Assembly (NCBI GenBank): GCA_900315505.1
Contig: OMZG01000009.1
Location: forward strand, 1 to 64,000
Direction: 5' to 3'
From: an uncultured Lachnospiraceae bacterium
GTDB lineage: Bacteria; Bacillota; Clostridia; Lachnospirales; Lachnospiraceae
Length of the DNA stretch: 64,000 bases
Of this stretch, positions 60,480 to 64,000 are shown one piece after another; position 1 is the first letter of the stretch; every line of letters begins with the position of its first letter. The position numbers were made by a program, and so were the translations under genes. The notes under the pieces were generated by a model. That model made no database searches. It worked only from the letters and a program-made list of their open reading frames with translations, and was not told the DNA's origin.

Positions 60480-61850
60480 TTATACCTTCAACCTGAACCG
60501 GTCAGGTGCCACCACGACGCTCACTCTGTCACCCATATTCCAGAGCCAGTCATCATCTACATAGTATTCCTCATCATTGTCTCCACGGACTATGTATGTA
60601 TAGTGATCACCGATATAGATGATCGTGTCTATATTTCCTCTGGTAAATCCTGCCTCTTCATCATCCGACAGATCCGCATCTGAAGGCTCGAATGAAATCG
60701 TCACCTTATCCCCTGGTCTGAACGTACGCTCATCAGCTGGGAACGCCAGAGTAAAGTAGGTGAAATCCACGCTTCCATCATCTGACACCACTCCTTCAAA
60801 TACATTCGTATCCATATCGTGTGGCATCAGATGTATAGAGTCACGAGGAAAGTTAATTCCGATCTGGCTGCCCACCTCTTCGTGCCTTCTGTAATGAGCA
60901 GTGACTTCATATTTGCCAAACTCTGCTGTAATCTCGTGATATGCTCCCTTGTAGATATCACCTGTGACAGTAGCCGTGATTGCCGCATCATTCGGATCGG
61001 TGATCTCCACATTCTCAGGTCTGATGACCGCTTCAATCCTCGTCCCTGCCGGAAGCTCGGTATTTGTCTTGAATGTAGTCCCTGCAAATCTTGCACGTCT
61101 CTTGTCAGTCACGACTCCGGCAAAAATATTACTCGTCCCGATGAAGTCCGCTACGAAAATATTTGCCGGCCTGTCATAGATCTCCTCAGGCGCACCCTCC
61201 TGCTGGATCACACCATTTGCCATTACCACGATCCGGTCAGACAGATTCATGGCCTCCTCCTGGTCATGAGTCACATAGATAAACGTCATGCCGAGATTGT
61301 CATGCATATTCCTGATCTCTGCCTGCATTTCAAGACGCATCTTGTGATCAAGCGCCGACAGCGGTTCATCAAGCAGAAGTATCTCAGGTTCGTTCACGAT
61401 CGCTCTTGCTACCGCCACACGCTGCTGCTGACCTCCGGACAGTGAATCAATGCCTCTTTTCTCAAAGCCCTCCAGATCGACGACAGTCAGGGCATGCCTG
61501 ACCTTCTGACGGATAAGGTCCTTATCCATTTTCTTCTGTCTGAGTCCGAATGCTATGTTGTCATATATATTGAGAAATGGGAAAAGAGCATATTTCTGAA
61601 AGACTGTATTTATCGGTCTCTCATTCGGAGGGAGCTGTCCTATGTCCTGTCCATGCAGCAGGATTTCTCCTGAATCCGGCAGATCGAAGCCTCCTATCAT
61701 ACGAAGCGTGGTGGTCTTGCCACAGCCGGAGGGGCCTAAGAATGTCACTAGCTCTCCCCTGCGTATTGACAGATTCATATTCTCTATGACATTGATCCCC
61801 GGAACATAGCTCTTTGTCACTGATCTGAGCTCGAGTATGTTTTCATCCAT
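60480..61850 (-). CDS. potA: Spermidine/putrescine ABC transporter ATPase PotA
   Basis: A 456-residue ATPase: Walker A GPSGCGKTTTLRM near 40, signature LSGGQQQRVAVARA near 136, Walker B EILLLDEPLSALD, switch His in YVTHDQEEAMN. The TOBE-type C-terminal part (from about 240) is longer than in E. coli PotA (378). The start at 61850 has AAGGAG seven bases upstream; the longer frame to 61889 lies within the rplQ terminator. Confidence 0.95.
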   Translation of the reverse strand: MDENILELRSVTKSYVPGINVIENMNLSIRRGELVTFLGPSGCGKTTTLRMIGGFDLPDSGEILLHGQDIGQLPPNERPINTVFQKYALFPFLNIYDNIAFGLRQKKMDKDLIRQKVRHALTVVDLEGFEKRGIDSLSGGQQQRVAVARAIVNEPEILLLDEPLSALDHKMRLEMQAEIRNMHDNLGMTFIYVTHDQEEAMNLSDRIVVMANGVIQQEGAPEEIYDRPANIFVADFIGTSNIFAGVVTDKRRARFAGTTFKTNTELPAGTRIEAVIRPENVEITDPNDAAITATVTGDIYKGAYHEITAEFGKYEVTAHYRRHEEVGSQIGINFPRDSIHLMPHDMDTNVFEGVVSDDGSVDFTYFTLAFPADERTFRPGDKVTISFEPSDADLSDDEEAGFTRGNIDTIIYIGDHYTYIVRGDNDEEYYVDDDWLWNMGDRVSVVVAPDRFRLKV

Positions 61851-61867
61851 GATACTTCTCCTTATTT

Positions 61868-61899
61868 CAAAAAAGACTGCAAGTGACAAGCACTCGCAG
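61868..61899 (-). terminator. Terminator of the rpsD-rpoA-rplQ operon
   Basis: CTGCGAGTG (61899-61891), five-base loop, CACTTGCAG (61885-61877), then TCTTTTTT on the minus strand; 27 bases after the rplQ stop. Confidence 0.85.
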
Positions 61900-61926
61900 C
61901 CTCAATGTTGCTATAATCGTATTTAC

Positions 61927-62454
61927 TTATACAAGCTCAAGTACAACCTCAAGAGCGCCGTCACCCTTACGCTGGCCGATCTTGATGATACGGGTATATC
62001 CACCGTTTCTTCCGGCGTACTTAGGACCATATTCATCAAAGAGCTTTGCTACAAGGTCTACCTTCTTTGTCTCAGACTTCTTGTCGCCCTTATCTGTCAC
62101 ATCATAGAGAACCTTCATGATCTGACGACGTGCATGAAGACGTGAAGGATTGTCCTTCTTGATCTTCTTCTCCTCGGTCACATACTCTGTAACCTTCTTG
62201 CCGTCCTTGACGGTCTTGACTCTGTGACCCTCGGCATCCTTCTTTGGTACCTTTGCCTGAACAGTCACCTCTTCGAAGTTGTCCTTCTCCTTGACTGCGA
62301 GAGCAATAAGCCCCTCTGCGATCTTTGCTACTTCCTTGGCCTTGGCCTCTGTAGTAACGATACGTCCGTGCCAGATAAGCTGTGTCACCTGGTTGCGGAG
62401 AAGTGCCTTACGCTGTGAGCTTGTTCTGCTTAATTTGCGATATCTTGTTGCCAT
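61927..62454 (-). CDS. rplQ: 50S ribosomal protein L17, with insertion
   Basis: A 175-residue L17; the bacterial form is usually about 115-130. The conserved N-terminus (RKLSRTSSQRKALLRNQVTQ), the helix with EAKAKEVAKIAEGLI, RLHARRQIMKVLYD and the C-terminal NGGYTRIIKIGQRKGDGALE are intact. A charged insert of about 40 residues lies near 62-103, rich in Lys, Glu and Val. L17 lines the exit side of the large subunit, so the insert is probably exposed. Follows rpoA by 113 bases. Confidence 0.96.
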   Translation of the reverse strand: MATRYRKLSRTSSQRKALLRNQVTQLIWHGRIVTTEAKAKEVAKIAEGLIALAVKEKDNFEEVTVQAKVPKKDAEGHRVKTVKDGKKVTEYVTEEKKIKKDNPSRLHARRQIMKVLYDVTDKGDKKSETKKVDLVAKLFDEYGPKYAGRNGGYTRIIKIGQRKGDGALEVVLELV

Positions 62455-62567
62455 CTTCTAACCTCCTGTGGCTGTCGGAATCCCGCTCTTATGGTCTTAC
62501 GGACTCCGTAGTATTTATGGGCGGCCTGCATCCACCTGTCCGGCTTTACGACGCAGACTTAATAACT

Positions 62568-63521
62568 TTACTCTTCTGACTGACGAAGACTCAGATGAAG
62601 CTCATCAAGCTTTGCCATGATCTCATCAAGAGACTTGCGTCCGAGATTCCTTACCTTCTGGAGCTGATCCGGAGTCATATCCTGCAGCTGCTTTACTGTA
62701 GAGATATTTGCTCTCTTAAGACAGTTGAATGAACGTACTGTCAGCTCGAGATCCTCAATAGGCATATCCTCGCTTACCTGCGGACCTGCTGATGAACTGT
62801 CATCGCCAATTACGCTGGCATCCTTACCTACCTCTGAAAGATTGATGAACAGAGCAAGGTGCTCAGACATTACCTTTGCGGCATAGGATACTGCAGCATC
62901 TGGTCTGATAGCGCCATTTGTCCATACCTCGAGTGTCAGCTTGTCATAGTCAGTCACCTGACCTACACGGGTATTCTCTACCTTCATATTGACCCTCTCG
63001 ATAGGCGTATAGATGGAATCTATTGCTATCACACCGATTGGCGTATCTTCCTTCTTGTTCTTGTCTGAGCTGACCCATCCTCTTCCGGATGTGATCATCA
63101 GATCCATTCCAAGCTTCCCGCCATTCAGATGTGCGATCTCGAGATCAGGGTTGATGACCTCGATGTCATCACCAAAGCTTATATCTGATGCGTGTACAGT
63201 TCCTTCTCCCTCGAAATCAAGTCTTGCAGTACGGTAATCTGCAATGAGCTCAGATGAACTGAGTGCGATCTGCTTGACATTGAGAACTATCTCCGTGACA
63301 TCCTCTTTTACGCCAGGGATTGATGAGAACTCATGAAGCACACCATCTATCTTTATCTGGCTGACTGCGGTTCCTGGAAGTGATGCAAGCATGATCCTTC
63401 TGAGTGAATTCCCCAGAGTAGTTCCATATCCTCGCTCCAGCGGCTCCACAACGAATCTTCCATACTTATTGTCTTCACTGATTTCTTCAACCGTGATCTT
63501 AGGTTTTTCAAATTCGAACAA
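62568..63521 (-). CDS. rpoA: DNA-directed RNA polymerase subunit alpha
   Basis: A 317-residue alpha subunit: N-terminal assembly domain ([20 protein letters not shown]) and C-terminal domain ([20 protein letters not shown], then [12 protein letters not shown]) that contacts UP elements and regulators. Position between rpsD and rplQ is the standard order. Length is normal. Confidence 0.98.
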   Translation of the reverse strand: MFEFEKPKITVEEISEDNKYGRFVVEPLERGYGTTLGNSLRRIMLASLPGTAVSQIKIDGVLHEFSSIPGVKEDVTEIVLNVKQIALSSSELIADYRTARLDFEGEGTVHASDISFGDDIEVINPDLEIAHLNGGKLGMDLMITSGRGWVSSDKNKKEDTPIGVIAIDSIYTPIERVNMKVENTRVGQVTDYDKLTLEVWTNGAIRPDAAVSYAAKVMSEHLALFINLSEVGKDASVIGDDSSSAGPQVSEDMPIEDLELTVRSFNCLKRANISTVKQLQDMTPDQLQKVRNLGRKSLDEIMAKLDELHLSLRQSEE

Positions 63522-63568
63522 TTTGTGTCCTCCGTATTAGTTGATTCCTGTAGTAGTGAACTTTCAAC

Positions 63569-64000
63569 TTACTTAGAATACAGCTCGACAATAAGCATTT
63601 CATTTACAGGAACATCGATCTGACTCCTGTCTGGAAGCTCTTTAATCGTACCTGTGCTCTTGTCAGCATCATAGTCGATCCACTCAGGTATTGCAACGCC
63701 ATTGGTAGCATCTGCAATATCCTTGAATCTCTGCATTGATGCTGCTCCCTCTCTGAGAGAGATAACATCTCCAGCCTTCACCTGATATGAAGGAATATTT
63801 ACCTTCTTGCCATTGACAAGAATGAACTTGTGACCAACAATCTGACGTGCTTCGCGACGGGTTCTTGCAAGACCCATACGGAATACGACATTATCAAGGC
63901 GGCTCTCGAGCATACGCATAAGGTTCTCACCTGTCATGCCCTTCATATTGGCTGCCTTCTCATAATAATTTCTGAACGGCTTCTCAAGTACGCCGTAAAT
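63569..64000 (-). CDS. rpsD: 30S ribosomal protein S4 (5' end beyond window)
   Basis: The last 143 or so residues of S4. The frame continues to the right window edge (YGVLEKPFRNYYEKAANMKG) and contains the S4 RNA-binding domain (MLESRLDNVVFRMGLARTRR, then QIVGHKFILVNGKKVNIPSY). It ends in LIVELYSK. S4 binds 16S rRNA early in 30S assembly and often represses its own operon. Confidence 0.97.
   Translation of the reverse strand: MYGVLEKPFRNYYEKAANMKGMTGENLMRMLESRLDNVVFRMGLARTRREARQIVGHKFILVNGKKVNIPSYQVKAGDVISLREGAASMQRFKDIADATNGVAIPEWIDYDADKSTGTIKELPDRSQIDVPVNEMLIVELYSK

Overview
The window looks like a chromosomal segment from a motile anaerobe of the Clostridia, most likely family Lachnospiraceae. 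The grounds are the Firmicutes order rpsD-rpoA-rplQ, the flagellar block flgM-flgN-flgK-flgK-flgL-fliW-csrA, a glgC/glgD pair, a LoaP-type NusG paralogue, and sigma-D promoters matching the Bacillus TAAA-N15-GCCGATAA pattern. Genus cannot be fixed from the sequence alone.

Layout. (1) 1-10.7 kb, minus strand: a tightly overlapping operon rfbF-rfbG-rfbH followed by a DRE-TIM aldolase, a dehydroquinate-synthase-like cyclase, a thiamine-diphosphate enzyme, an SDR reductase and a VOC enzyme. It probably makes an unusual CDP-activated deoxy or branched/carbocyclic sugar. Downstream are a broken AAA-ATPase/nuclease gene and the start of a polysaccharide pyruvyl transferase-like gene cut by the window edge. 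(2) 10.9-18 kb: three glycosyltransferases, a LicD-type phosphotransferase and two nearly identical flagellin genes. (3) 18.3-22.2 kb: a FliT-like protein, FliS, FliD and FlaG. (4) 22.3-27.4 kb: an operon for 2-aminoethylphosphonate and its CMP-activated form (phosphonopyruvate decarboxylase, PntC-like cytidylyltransferase, AEP transaminase, methyltransferase, PEP mutase with an N-terminal cytidylyltransferase domain). (5) 27.9-36.1 kb: csrA, fliW, flgL, two flgK paralogues, flgN, flgM. (6) 36.3-51.9 kb: mostly housekeeping (HAD phosphatase, MreB, UvrA/UvrB, DMT transporter, Pth, GlgD/GlgC, TypA, a ureohydrolase, a cytidylate-kinase-like protein, an esterase). (7) 51.9-54.5 kb: YvyF-type flagellar zinc-ribbon protein, a small DAK-related protein, a third larger flagellin. 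(8) 54.6-64 kb: YhaM, RlmD, LoaP, potABCD, rplQ, rpoA and truncated rpsD.

How the parts may work together. Sigma-D promoters precede all three flagellins, flgM and (weakly) flaG. The flagellin leaders carry hairpins with GGA in the loop next to a csrA-fliW pair, which fits CsrA/FliW control of flagellin translation. The position of the CDP-sugar operon, the glycosyltransferases, LicD and the CMP-phosphonate operon among flagellin and filament-cap genes suggests that flagellin is decorated with an unusual glycan carrying aminoethylphosphonate, with LicD as the likely transferase. This is the strongest candidate for an undescribed system here; it is inference from enzyme families and gene order.
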